Of a DNA stretch of 9,718 bases, positions 1 through 7,721 are shown piece by piece. How positions within the stretch are numbered: position 1 is the stretch's first letter; each line of letters begins with the position of its first letter. Made by a program: the position numbers and the translations under genes. The notes beneath the pieces were generated by a model. It was given only the letters and a program-made list of their open reading frames with translations, was not told where the DNA came from and made no database searches. Source of the DNA: JACQNR01 sp049515175 (lineage in GTDB: Bacteria; Acidobacteriota; Terriglobia; UBA7540); assembly GCA_049515175.1 (NCBI GenBank), contig JBEKUI010000225.1:1-9718 (forward strand), in the 5' to 3' direction.

Positions 1-2
1 AT

Positions 3-908
3 GCCGTCGTCTCCGAATCGAATCAGACCGCCCGGGCAGCCCTGGAAGTGATGACGCAGGAGATCGGGCAGGCAGGTTTCAATCCACCCTTCAGCCCCAA
101 CAAGACTTCCTCGGTTGCCATCACAGCGAATGCCGACCCCAACTGTCTGACCTTGAATAACATCAACGGCATACACATCAACGACTGGGTGCAAGTGGAC
201 ACCGGAAGTGCCAGCGAGATCGCCCAGGTCGTCGGAATCTCCGGGACCCCGCCCGCGGTCACCTCCTGCACCACCCCAGGACCGAACCAGATCTACGCGA
301 CCCTTGAACAAAATCATGACGGCTCCTCCACGCCATTCCCTATCATCAGTTACAAAATGCCTTTTCCAGCGGGAATCTTACAAGGGACCGGGACTTCGAA
401 CGACAACACCCTGGAGTTTTACGGGGATATTTACAACGACGGGACAATTCAGTACCTGGTCTATAGTCTCGCACCGACCACCAGTCCTGCCACCACCGTC
501 ACCGTCAACGGGACGACCTATACGCTTTACAATCTGCGCCGCTCGATCACGCCGGTCACTTGGGTCGCGGGTGCCACGAACAATCCCTCCTCTCCCCTGG
601 CGCAGAACGTACTCTACAACACGACGCTTGCGCAAGGCCCGACGGGGCTACCGATCTTCGCTTACACCACCGTCCAAGTGGGAGTGGTGCCCAACCTGAT
701 CACGGTTGTAGGAACCATTCAGATCACCCTTAGTGTGGCGGTAAACCCGAAGAGTCTGGAAACGAACCGGGTCGAGTGGTACACCATGGCAACCCAGATC
801 CGGCCCCTGAACCTGTCGGCCGCGGTGGCCATCAACGGTGCTGGTGGATCCAGATTCATGTCCAAGACGCCGCCCGGTTTGCCGATGACCTTTCCTACGG
901 GCTACTAG
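3..908 (+). CDS. PilW-like minor pseudopilin / type IV pilus assembly protein (5' end outside window)
   Basis: The frame is open from the left edge, so the gene starts upstream. The methionine at 48 is internal, because coding-like sequence (SNQTARAALEVMTQEIGQAG) runs across it. That segment, an amphipathic helix with the TARAALE..M..EI.QAG pattern, is what follows the N-terminal transmembrane helix in PilW/PilV/PilE-type minor pilins. The prepilin leader and hydrophobic helix must therefore lie just upstream. The visible 301 residues continue as a beta-rich, Thr/Asn/Gly/Pro-rich exported domain with few charges, as expected for a pilin head. PilW-type proteins are inner-membrane-anchored minor pilins that help to start or tip the pilus (family knowledge). 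The stop is 14 nt before a PilX-like gene, the usual PilW-PilX order. The head domain has no motif I recognise, so a GspJ-like pseudopilin of a secretion system is a possible alternative. Confidence 0.75.
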   Translation, partial: AVVSESNQTARAALEVMTQEIGQAGFNPPFSPNKTSSVAITANADPNCLTLNNINGIHINDWVQVDTGSASEIAQVVGISGTPPAVTSCTTPGPNQIYATLEQNHDGSSTPFPIISYKMPFPAGILQGTGTSNDNTLEFYGDIYNDGTIQYLVYSLAPTTSPATTVTVNGTTYTLYNLRRSITPVTWVAGATNNPSSPLAQNVLYNTTLAQGPTGLPIFAYTTVQVGVVPNLITVVGTIQITLSVAVNPKSLETNRVEWYTMATQIRPLNLSAAVAINGAGGSRFMSKTPPGLPMTFPTGY

Positions 909-909
909 C

Positions 910-916
910 AAAGGAG
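910..916 (+). promoter_or_regulatory. Ribosome binding site of the PilX-like gene
   Basis: AAAGGAG lies 6 nt before the ATG at 923 and straddles the region just after the upstream stop (906-908). It fixes the start of the PilX-like gene at 923. The same frame is open further upstream to an ATG at 776, but that extension reads through the pilW-like gene in another frame and looks non-coding. The next in-frame ATG (941) has a GGAGG almost touching it, which is too close. Confidence 0.8.
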
Positions 917-922
917 CTGACG

Positions 923-2596
923 ATGAACAGGCCAGGAGGGATGACCTCACGGTCAGAAGGGACGAGAAGGGATAGTGGTGTCGCGTTGATTCTCGTCTTG
1001 CTGTCCATGCTGGTGCTGTCTGTCCTAGCGGCGACCATCGTATTCACCGCGCGGTCGGAAACGCTGGCCAGCTATAACTTCAAGCTCGATACGCAGGCGG
1101 ACTACCTGGCCAAGGCGGGCATTCAACAGGCCGTCAACTGGTTCCGAAGCACTCACTACGCGGCTGTTTCCCAAAGCTTGGCCAACACGGATTACAAAGT
1201 ACATTCGACGGGCGCCCCCTATAATCTCTGGACGTCGGACACTTCGCCGGTAACCTGCATTTCGGGCTGCTCGGTCAGCAATTCTCAAGTCCAGCTTATC
1301 GGCTACACGAGTCCTGCTGTGAGCGGGTCCACGAACTATCCGAACATCAACAACACCGATGCTTCGCCGGTGGCGGTCACCACGTCGTTCACAAATTACT
1401 TGGTCAATCAGCGGGTCAGCGGCGACGCCAATAACTCCGGGACGTATTCCGTCAATGCTGTACTGATTAATTATCAGACAGTAAATAGCGGACTTCCTCC
1501 CAGCGTGACACCCGTCCCCCTGGAAACCTGGCTGATCACCGCCAAGGCCACTTGGACCGGCGGGTCGAGCATGTCGGCCACCCTGGGCGTCGCCGAGGAG
1601 CTGGCGATTATTCAGCCCATTTACAATCCCACTTGGGGGACCGCCATCTATGCCTATTGTGGCGTGACGATGAACGGCAGCAGCGGGGTGTGTACCGACG
1701 CCTTCAACTCTGGCCTAGGAGCGTATGGGGGGGGGAACGCCAGTGTGGCGGCGAAAGGTTGCGACTCGAGCTCTACGAATGTGATCCAAGCGGGTGCAGA
1801 CGTCGGCGCGAACGGCGGGGTGAGCTTGGGTAACAACGTTACGGTTTCCGGCAACGTCCTGATTGGGTCTGGCGCCTCATCCGGGTGCTCTGCGTCCGGC
1901 TTTAGCGGCAGCAGCAGTTCGGTGTTAGGCGAGGTCCTCACCAACGCGCCGCATATCGCGCCGCCACCGGTGCCGACGTTCCCGGCAGGCTTCCCGACCG
2001 GGGCACCCAACGTCAGCTCTGGGACCTGGCCCCAGACGGCGGGGGGATCGAGCTCCGGCACGACGACACTCACGCCCCCCATCGCCACCTACACTCAGCC
2101 CTGCGCTTCAGGCTTCACCTGCAATGGGACCGCTTCGAACCCTTACCTGATCAGCTCCCTGGGCGGCGCTACCCTCACCGGCGGGCCAGACATATTCCAT
2201 CCTGTATATTATGATATCGATTCTATCAGTATATCAGGTAACACCGTGATTACGGTCTCGGGATACGTGGTGTGGAACGTGAAAAGTACGCTGAGTCTTA
2301 AGGGAAATGGCGTCGCCAACAGTCTCGTTAACCCCCCGGAGAGTTGTCAGATTAATTTTGCGGGGACCAGCGCGGACATAGGAGGCAACGGAGCAACTTC
2401 CGCCGTCCTCACCGCCCCCCTGGCGGACGTGAACCTGAAGGGAGGCGGTTCCAAGGGCTACATGGTGGGCTCGGTTCGAGCCAACAACGTCACGATGCAA
2501 GGCGGTGAGCCGCTCCACTACGATATCCAGCTTGCCCGGGACGGGGGCGTCGTCGGAATAAGCATCACCACAGGTTATTCCCGGAAAAAGATGTGA
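923..2596 (+). CDS. PilX-like type IV pilus assembly protein with large C-terminal secreted domain
   Basis: The product is 557 residues. A short basic leader (…TRRDSG) precedes a hydrophobic helix at residues 20-41 (VALILVLLSMLVLSVLAATI). An amphipathic segment with the Q.DYLAKAGI.QAV pattern follows. This is the PilX N-terminal signature, with prepilin peptidase cleavage predicted after Gly19. The mature protein lacks the Glu at position 5 found in major pilins (it reads V-A-L-I-L), a feature shared with PilX/GspK-like tip subunits. The rest is a Gly/Ser/Asn/Thr-rich exported region with several cysteines (for example 112/116 and 246/257) that could form disulfides. From about residue 420 to 545 comes a repetitive beta-rich module (YDIDSISISGN, later AVLTAPLADVNLKGGG and HYDIQLA). 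It resembles the C-terminal domain common in long Acidobacterial PilX-like proteins. The gene is probably cotranscribed with the PilW-like gene. A nine-G run at 1727-1735 lies inside it. PilX-like identity is fairly sure; the function of the C-terminal part is not known. Confidence 0.8.
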   Translation: MNRPGGMTSRSEGTRRDSGVALILVLLSMLVLSVLAATIVFTARSETLASYNFKLDTQADYLAKAGIQQAVNWFRSTHYAAVSQSLANTDYKVHSTGAPYNLWTSDTSPVTCISGCSVSNSQVQLIGYTSPAVSGSTNYPNINNTDASPVAVTTSFTNYLVNQRVSGDANNSGTYSVNAVLINYQTVNSGLPPSVTPVPLETWLITAKATWTGGSSMSATLGVAEELAIIQPIYNPTWGTAIYAYCGVTMNGSSGVCTDAFNSGLGAYGGGNASVAAKGCDSSSTNVIQAGADVGANGGVSLGNNVTVSGNVLIGSGASSGCSASGFSGSSSSVLGEVLTNAPHIAPPPVPTFPAGFPTGAPNVSSGTWPQTAGGSSSGTTTLTPPIATYTQPCASGFTCNGTASNPYLISSLGGATLTGGPDIFHPVYYDIDSISISGNTVITVSGYVVWNVKSTLSLKGNGVANSLVNPPESCQINFAGTSADIGGNGATSAVLTAPLADVNLKGGGSKGYMVGSVRANNVTMQGGEPLHYDIQLARDGGVVGISITTGYSRKKM

Positions 2597-2654
2597 AGCG
2601 GCGCGGCTGCCCATCATCGCAGTGGCATCTAAATCTCGCCCCAAAAGAAGGTGG

Positions 2655-2676
2655 GGTCCTTTGCTCAGGGAGGACC
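2655..2676 (+). other. Weak hairpin between the PilX-like and membrane-synthase genes
   Basis: GGTCCT (2655-2660) and AGGACC (2671-2676) form a perfect 6-bp inverted repeat around a 10-nt loop, in the 124-nt gap between two same-strand genes. No T-run follows directly, so this is at best a weak or factor-dependent terminator or a processing site. It may also be chance. Confidence 0.2.
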
Positions 2677-2720
2677 GCCCGCTGTCCTGTCGTCTTGTCC
2701 TCCTGTGAATTTCACAACGC

Positions 2721-5264
2721 ATGAAACTAGGGCTCCGCACTCTCCCCCTCCTAACCCAACTCGAGTCGTTGTTTTTTGTCTCCGGATTCTCGGCGCTTCT
2801 GCTCGAAGTGGTTTCTGTACGGTTGCTGCGGTATTGGGCGGGCAACACGGCTTTCGCGGTGGGCGCGGTCCTTTGCGCGTACATGGCAGGACTGGCGATG
2901 GGCAGCCAGATGGCGGGCAAGTGGTTAGTGAGCCGGGCCAGTCTGCTCATCGTTTACGGCGTCCTGGAATTCGTGGTGGGGATCTATGCGCTTGGTCTGC
3001 CGACGCTGATGAAGTTGCTCGAACCTGCCTACGTGGCCCTTTCACTCAAGGTCGGGCCCGACTCTTCATTTGCCATTTTCGTTCATTTTCTTGCTGCAGC
3101 CACGTTGCTTCTGTGTCCCACGCTGATGATGGGAGCAACCTTTCCCGTGGTGGTACGAGCGGCGTCACAAGGATCGGGCGACCAGCCGAACTTGGCCGAG
3201 AAGCTTTATTCTGCCAACTTGGCTGGAGCTGCACTAGGCGCCATCTCCAGCGACTTTCTGTGTATCCGCCTTTGGGGACTGGGAAACACTCTGGCCTTCG
3301 TGGCTATCGCAAACAGCGCTGTGGCCATGACGGCATATATCCTCGCCAGAGACCGGGCCTGCGGGCGAGTAGAACCCGAGTCGTCGGAACCCCGGCAGGG
3401 CCCCGCAGGGCGCCGTCAGGTCGCGCCGCTTTGGGTGGCGCTGGCCAGCGGATTCTTGATCTTGTCCCAGGAAATTGTCTGGACAAATCTTATGGGCCGC
3501 TTTCTGGATGACACAGTGTACGGTTTCGCGGTAGCGCTGTTTGTGGTCATCGTCGGATTGGGCCTTGGTGCGACGCTGGTGGCACGAAATCCGTTCAAAC
3601 GCCCGGCGGTCACCCTGCTTCCTTGGACGTGTCTGGGGGCAGGATTCCTTGCGCTTGCGCTGGGCCCCCTGTGGGACAACGCGCGGTACTTTGCCCGTGG
3701 ATATTCCTTCCTGGCCGTATATGCATTCCTGGCTCTCGTGGGGGTCTTCGTCATCGTTTTGGCGCCCGTGCCGAGGACGCTCGCGTTCGTCTTCGCAGCG
3801 TTTCCTGTAACCTACGCCTTCATAATATTGCTGGAAAAGGTCAGCCCCATCGCCGCCGCCTTTTGGAGTCATCACCTTGTGATGCTCTCTATCTCCGGTC
3901 TTTTCACTCTAGCTACGGCTGTACTGATGGGAATGGGGTTCCCGCTCGCGCTCGACTGGTATCTGGAGCCGGGCGGCGACACGACGCCCTCGGTCGCTCC
4001 GATCTATGCCGTGAATACGCTGGGGAGCTTAGCGGGCATCGTTGTGGCGACCTTTCTACTCCTGCCCCGAACGGGAGTGGAATGGGGTGGTCGAACCATC
4101 GGGTTGGGGTTCGTTCTTCTCGGCGTGGTGCTTATGTGGCGCCTCGCAGGAAAGAGACGCCTCTGGGTCCTGGGCTCCCTGCCCGTGGCCGTCTGGCTCC
4201 TTCTCGTGGGGCCGTGGGATTACTCAGAGGATCACTTCGCCCTCGGCCATCGGGGTACGCTGATCTATGCGGGCGAAGACCTGAACGGCGGCCTCACGAC
4301 CGTCCTGGATGACGGAGGGGATCGGCACCTTTACTCGAACGGCTTCCTTCAGGGCGGAATCGGTGAGGTGGTCGGTGATCAGGTTCGCGTCGCTATGGTC
4401 CCCATGCTCTACGTTCACGAGTTCAACCGGGCCATGGTGATCGGCGTTGGCTCGGGCCAGACGGCCGGGGTGGTGCAGCTCTTTCCCTTCCAGCGGATTG
4501 ATTTGGTGGATCTCTCACCGCGGGTTGTCGAGGCGGCTCAAACACTATTTTCCGATTTGAACAGAAACGTTTTGGGCAACCCTCGCGTCCGAGTGCACAT
4601 CGCCGATGGCCGACATTATCTTCTGACCCACCCCGAACGATTCAGCTTGATTACCCTCGAGGCCAGCCGACTCTGGTTTGCCGGGGAAGGAGATCTGTAC
4701 ACTCGGGAGTTCTACCAACTCTGTTCGGCGCGCTTGGCACAAGATGGGGTGCTTCAGCAATGGGTTCCCTTGTTTGATCTCTCCGTGCAAGACACGGTCA
4801 TCCTTCTCCGCACGGTTCGAACCGAGTTTCCCTACGTAGCATTTTACATGGGTACGGAGAGTGGCATGATCGTCGCATCTCGATCCCCGCTCAGGATTGA
4901 CTATCGCCGACTCTTGGAAATTGATGATAGGCCGGAGCGCCGCCGCGCGCTGATCAACATCGGGCTGCCACGCAGCTATTTTCTGCTCGGCGATTGCGTC
5001 CTGACGCCGGAGGGAGTGGCTAGATTCCTGGCTCGAGAACCGGAACGGAGAGTTTCTACTGACTTGTGGCCGCACCTGGAGTACTCGAATGCGCACTTCT
5101 ACATGGGGAATCGTTCCAGCAAGCCGTTGCGACTCTACTTGTTGGGCGCCCAGCAATTTCCAATGCCGGAGATCGAAAATGTGGACTCGGCCACCATGGG
5201 AGAAATCCTGAAAGATGCGGCGGCCGAACGCCAGCGGTTGTTCAGAGTCTTTCCACCGCATTAG
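2721..5264 (+). CDS. Membrane-embedded spermidine synthase-like protein (multi-TM plus aminopropyltransferase-like domain)
   Basis: The product is 847 residues. Residues 1-500 hold about a dozen hydrophobic helices. The first pair (about 15-36 and 43-67, with SGFSALLLEVVSVRLL and GLAMGSQMAG) recurs at 240-289 (SGFLILSQEIVWTNL, GLGLGATLVA), so the membrane part is an internal duplication. Residues 515-800 form a Rossmann domain of the spermidine synthase superfamily: VIGVGSGQTAG (573-583, nucleotide loop), VDLSP (596-600), ADGRHYL (628-634), GDLYTREFYQL (657-667) and TDLWPHLEYS (780-789). Such fusions are widespread and usually annotated 'fused MFS/spermidine synthase'; their substrates are mostly unknown. 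The catalytic Asp-containing DSTDP-type segment of true spermidine synthases is replaced here by LEASRLW (646-652), so polyamine synthesis should not be assumed. The ATG at 2721 is chosen because an in-frame TGA lies at 2706-2708; no strong Shine-Dalgarno is visible. The gene follows the pilus genes on the same strand after 124 nt. Confidence 0.8.
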   Translation: MKLGLRTLPLLTQLESLFFVSGFSALLLEVVSVRLLRYWAGNTAFAVGAVLCAYMAGLAMGSQMAGKWLVSRASLLIVYGVLEFVVGIYALGLPTLMKLLEPAYVALSLKVGPDSSFAIFVHFLAAATLLLCPTLMMGATFPVVVRAASQGSGDQPNLAEKLYSANLAGAALGAISSDFLCIRLWGLGNTLAFVAIANSAVAMTAYILARDRACGRVEPESSEPRQGPAGRRQVAPLWVALASGFLILSQEIVWTNLMGRFLDDTVYGFAVALFVVIVGLGLGATLVARNPFKRPAVTLLPWTCLGAGFLALALGPLWDNARYFARGYSFLAVYAFLALVGVFVIVLAPVPRTLAFVFAAFPVTYAFIILLEKVSPIAAAFWSHHLVMLSISGLFTLATAVLMGMGFPLALDWYLEPGGDTTPSVAPIYAVNTLGSLAGIVVATFLLLPRTGVEWGGRTIGLGFVLLGVVLMWRLAGKRRLWVLGSLPVAVWLLLVGPWDYSEDHFALGHRGTLIYAGEDLNGGLTTVLDDGGDRHLYSNGFLQGGIGEVVGDQVRVAMVPMLYVHEFNRAMVIGVGSGQTAGVVQLFPFQRIDLVDLSPRVVEAAQTLFSDLNRNVLGNPRVRVHIADGRHYLLTHPERFSLITLEASRLWFAGEGDLYTREFYQLCSARLAQDGVLQQWVPLFDLSVQDTVILLRTVRTEFPYVAFYMGTESGMIVASRSPLRIDYRRLLEIDDRPERRRALINIGLPRSYFLLGDCVLTPEGVARFLAREPERRVSTDLWPHLEYSNAHFYMGNRSSKPLRLYLLGAQQFPMPEIENVDSATMGEILKDAAAERQRLFRVFPPH

Positions 5265-5345
5265 GTGGGGTTTGCTTGAGAGAATCGAGCCCGGAGGTTG
5301 AAGCGGCCGTCCGCTGGCCCATTCCATCGATCCTGTAGGGGCAAT

Positions 5346-5627
5346 CTAATTATGAGCGAATTGTTCGAGGAAAACGGGTAACACTTTTTTGTTCTGAGTG
5401 ATGGTGATCACTCCGTTTCTCTGTAGCCAAGTTTCGACAGCAAGACGCCGTGCTGTTTCGGCTTGGCGTTGGGTGTGAACCTGCCAGGTGATGCGGCGTA
5501 ATTCGACCTGGCGTTGCTGGGCCAACTCACAGCGCCCCGTCTCCGTCAGCGCCTGCAGATCACGACGGGAGATCTGGCCTCGGCACTGCCGATATAGCCT
5601 ACCGGTTCCACATCGGCGTTGTCTGGT
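5346..5627 (-). pseudogene. Start-less coding-like remnant of unknown family
   Basis: On the minus strand 93 codons are open between an in-frame TGA (complement of 5628-5630) and a TAG (complement of 5346-5348). There is no ATG, and no plausible GTG/TTG start near the beginning. The translation is rich in Arg, Gln and Glu and looks like an amphipathic helical protein tail. It reads ISRRDLQALTETGRCELAQQ near the front and LQRNGVITITQNKKVLPVFL near the end. A second minus-strand frame (about 5546-5737) overlaps its 5' side, so a frameshifted longer ancestor is possible. I do not recognise the family. It may be the 3' end of a mobile-element gene, or a chance open frame in GC-rich DNA. Confidence 0.3.
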
Positions 5628-5685
5628 TCATCCACAACCGCTGGGAAAACGCCTGCGCGCATCGTAGGGCAGAGCGGCGCGACAC

Positions 5686-5706
5686 TGTCCACCCGATGAG
5701 TGGACA
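5686..5706. repeat. Inverted repeat TGTCCAC-N7-GTGGACA
   Basis: TGTCCAC (5686-5692) and GTGGACA (5700-5706) are perfect 7-bp inverted arms around ccgatga. Similarity extends outward with mismatches (CACTGTCCAC against the complement TAGTGTCCAC, 8 of 10). It lies in gene-free DNA beside a gene remnant. The arrangement could be an insertion-sequence end, a binding site for a dimeric regulator, or a short hairpin. The sequence alone does not decide between these. Confidence 0.4.
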
Positions 5707-5791
5707 CTACACCAGCCACCGCATTCTGTCTGGGCACTCGCTCTACCCGAAGGCGCTCGATGTTTCTCCGCTATGGGGCGGGAAATCAAAC

Positions 5792-5808
5792 CGGCAGCTC
5801 CGCTGCCG
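5792..5808 (-). terminator. Candidate terminator hairpin of the VWFA gene
   Basis: CGGCAGC and GCTGCCG form a perfect 7-bp stem with a 3-nt loop, starting 30 nt beyond the stop of the minus-strand VWFA gene. Read on the minus strand, the stem is followed by GGTTTGATTTCC. This is only moderately T-rich, so intrinsic termination would be imperfect. Position and stem strength support the call; the weak T-tract limits it. Confidence 0.4.
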
Positions 5809-5837
5809 CACTCCAAAACCCGGCTGCGCCGAGCAGT

Positions 5838-7613
5838 TCAGTACGGGATTTCGACAGTGGTGTTCAATCCCGAGAGCTGTCCGCCTTTGCTGTCGCGGAT
5901 CACTTCGCGGACCAGGTAGGTACCGGGCTTGATGGTGAAGTCGGTTTTGACGGTAATGCCCTGCGCCACGATCTCCTCCAGGGTGGCATCGCGCAGGCGT
6001 AATTCCACGGTCTTCTGGGTCCCGGCCACATAATTCCCGTCCCGGTCGAAGAGCACCGTGGCGACAATGAGCTTGTTGGAGTTACGGTCTTCTTCTTTTC
6101 GAAACCGCACAGAGCGCATGCCGACGTGTGCCAGCACAGAAAGCGTGGCGTCATTATTGGCGGTCTTGAAGTAGCGGGTGTGGATTTCCGCTGGCAGTTC
6201 GCCCAGCTCGTCCCGTGAAAAGGCGGCGGTTTCGATCTCCTCTTTGGCCTGCTGATCAGCGTCGACGAGTTGCTTAGGGGCGAAGTAACCCCGACGCGCC
6301 TGGATCGCAATGTCCTTTTTGACGGCCAGTGACACCTTGAGGTTGTGGAACCTGCCGTCGTACTTCAGATTCTGCGGCGAGAATGCCAGGATGTAATATA
6401 CCTCCGGGGTCGTGGCCACTTTGCGGAATCCCGCGTCGAGATCGTTGCTGTTGTGAAAGAATTCGCCCCCCGTCTCTTGCGCCAATTGAACCATGATCTC
6501 GGAGGCGGCTAACTCGCGCGCGAGGTCGAGAGTATGGATCATGCCCGAGAGTTGGCCGCCCGGGATATACTTTTGCGATGCGTCCGCTTCGCGGAGGAGG
6601 ACCGCTAAGCCTTTCGGGTCGAGCGAACTGATGACGACGTTTGAGCGCAGCGCACGATCCACGACTTCGCCAACCTTGAATCTCAGGCCCAAGGGCAGGA
6701 AGCCGGCCGAAACCAGAATCAGGTTGCGCTGACCGGGAGCGCCCGCCAGGCGGCGAACGGCGTTTTCGAGGTTTTGCAGCACCAATTGGGCCTGGAACTC
6801 GTATTGGTCGAGCATCTTTTGCGCCTGTGCTCGCACATACTGCTCGGCAACGCGAGGGTCGTCATTGCAGCGTCTGATGGCTTCGTCAATGCCCACATCC
6901 AGGGCCTGGCGATCTTCCAGGTGGACGATCCGATCGGCCTGATAATCGGAGATCTCGGGGCATTCCGTTCGCGGGTTGGTACGCGAGTTGGCCCGAAGCT
7001 TAAGGAGTGCTTCGCGCAGCTTGGCACGGTCCTCTGTAAATTCGACGGTATTCTGGCCCGAAGCGGTGAAGATCCCGACGCGATCGGTGGCCACTTGCGT
7101 GGAGGCCAGGAAGCGGTCCGCCGCGTCCCGCCCCTGCGCGAGGTCCCCGAATGCCGTGTTGAGATCGTCAAAAAAGAGCATCAAGAAGCGCTGCGGTACG
7201 GCCCCCGGCAGGACTTCAGGGGCTTCTCCGGCTTCCGGTGGACCTTCCGGGACGGCAGGCTTGGCTTCCGCAAGGGGAGTGATTATGGGTCTTTCGACGG
7301 AAAATTGCGTGACCTCCTGTGGCTTGCCGTTGTCGGTGACGCGGAAGTCTTCTTTGCGAAGATTGCCCACCGCGCGCCCTTTCGCATCCCGCACTGCCGC
7401 GCGAATGACGACCAGGTTGCGCTGCGCCTGAATCTTGAACGCCGGCTGGGATTCCTGCGTCGCCACTTCCGGAGCTTCAGATTTCTGGCTGCGGGCGACG
7501 GGAGTTCCCAAGAGTGGCCCGATGAGGGCAGCGCCCGCTATGGCAGCGCAACTGGCAAGCCACTGAAGCCAACGGAGAGTCGAGGTGGGAGCACTCATCG
7601 GGGCGGACGTCAT
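5838..7613 (-). CDS. Exported VWFA-related Acidobacterial domain protein
   Basis: The product is 591 residues from the ATG at 7613. A GTG at 7634 would add 7 residues, but GGAGG there abuts the codon. The same purine-rich stretch lies 14 nt ahead of the chosen ATG, so the start is uncertain. An N-terminal signal peptide covers about residues 13-43 (hydrophobic AAIAGAALIGPLLG, cleavage near PVARSQ). Residues 63-108 carry the family's opening motif (VVIRAAVRDAKGRAVG, then LRKEDFRVTDNGKPQEVTQF). A von Willebrand A-like domain spans about 142-403, beginning LMLFFDDLNT; the metal site DxSxS is not intact. An insert has two cysteines (218, 249). The closing pattern YYILAFSP…YDGRFHNLKV…ARRGYFAP follows, then a C-terminal beta-rich domain of about 140 residues. 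Such proteins occur in many copies in Acidobacteriota, with unknown function, probably periplasmic or cell-surface protein binding. It is transcribed divergently from the TolB/TPR gene. Confidence 0.85.
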   Translation of the reverse strand: MTSAPMSAPTSTLRWLQWLASCAAIAGAALIGPLLGTPVARSQKSEAPEVATQESQPAFKIQAQRNLVVIRAAVRDAKGRAVGNLRKEDFRVTDNGKPQEVTQFSVERPIITPLAEAKPAVPEGPPEAGEAPEVLPGAVPQRFLMLFFDDLNTAFGDLAQGRDAADRFLASTQVATDRVGIFTASGQNTVEFTEDRAKLREALLKLRANSRTNPRTECPEISDYQADRIVHLEDRQALDVGIDEAIRRCNDDPRVAEQYVRAQAQKMLDQYEFQAQLVLQNLENAVRRLAGAPGQRNLILVSAGFLPLGLRFKVGEVVDRALRSNVVISSLDPKGLAVLLREADASQKYIPGGQLSGMIHTLDLARELAASEIMVQLAQETGGEFFHNSNDLDAGFRKVATTPEVYYILAFSPQNLKYDGRFHNLKVSLAVKKDIAIQARRGYFAPKQLVDADQQAKEEIETAAFSRDELGELPAEIHTRYFKTANNDATLSVLAHVGMRSVRFRKEEDRNSNKLIVATVLFDRDGNYVAGTQKTVELRLRDATLEEIVAQGITVKTDFTIKPGTYLVREVIRDSKGGQLSGLNTTVEIPY

Positions 7614-7721
7614 TCGCTTGAACCTGACCTCCACCCTCCATCATATGCGTCCAGCCTCGCAGCCTCAAGCACCGATTGCGCGCCGCAGGAACTAGCTGAT
7701 CTTCTGGATGCCTAAGTCGGG

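Larger units (their letters stand above)
5265..5837. other. 573-nt intergenic region between convergent genes, no intact gene
   Basis: The region lies between the 3' ends of the membrane-synthase gene (+) and the VWFA gene (-). No frame on either strand has a credible start together with coding character. It contains a start-less minus-strand open frame (5346-5627), a 7-bp inverted repeat at 5686-5706 and a hairpin at 5792-5808, each listed separately. A smaller inverted repeat, AGCGG-ccgt-CCGCT at 5302-5315, sits 38 nt behind the synthase stop without a T-run. No tRNA-like or CRISPR-like pattern was seen. The contents look like decayed inserted DNA. Confidence 0.6.

Noticed and set aside
776..922. 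Longer start (ATG at 776) for the PilX-like gene
   Set aside because: The 49 extra codons overlap the PilW-like gene in another frame and look non-coding. The ribosome binding site at 910-916 and the pilin leader favour 923.
2188..2260. AT-rich pocket inside the PilX-like gene, possibly foreign DNA or an internal promoter
   Set aside because: It encodes a smooth part of the C-terminal module (Tyr/Ile/Asp-rich). Amino-acid content explains the AT-richness, and no paired -35/-10 boxes were evident.
2651..4312. Plus-strand open frames (2651-3511 and 3623-4312) overlapping the membrane-synthase gene
   Set aside because: They are frame-shifted shadows rich in Arg, Gly and Ser. The membrane-synthase frame carries all family motifs.
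5396..5413. Inverted repeat GAGTGA-tggtga-TCACTC as a terminator
   Set aside because: The stem is only 6 bp and no T-run follows on either strand in the right place. It also lies inside the minus-strand open remnant.
7545..7556. Possible lipobox (LASC) in the VWFA leader, which would make it a lipoprotein
   Set aside because: The hydrophobic core lies after the cysteine rather than before it, so an ordinary Sec signal peptide cleaved further on fits better.
6774..7715. 313-codon plus-strand open frame opposite the VWFA gene
   Set aside because: It is antisense to a clearly recognisable gene, has no domain and has Arg/Gly-rich shadow composition. Long antisense frames are common in GC-rich DNA.
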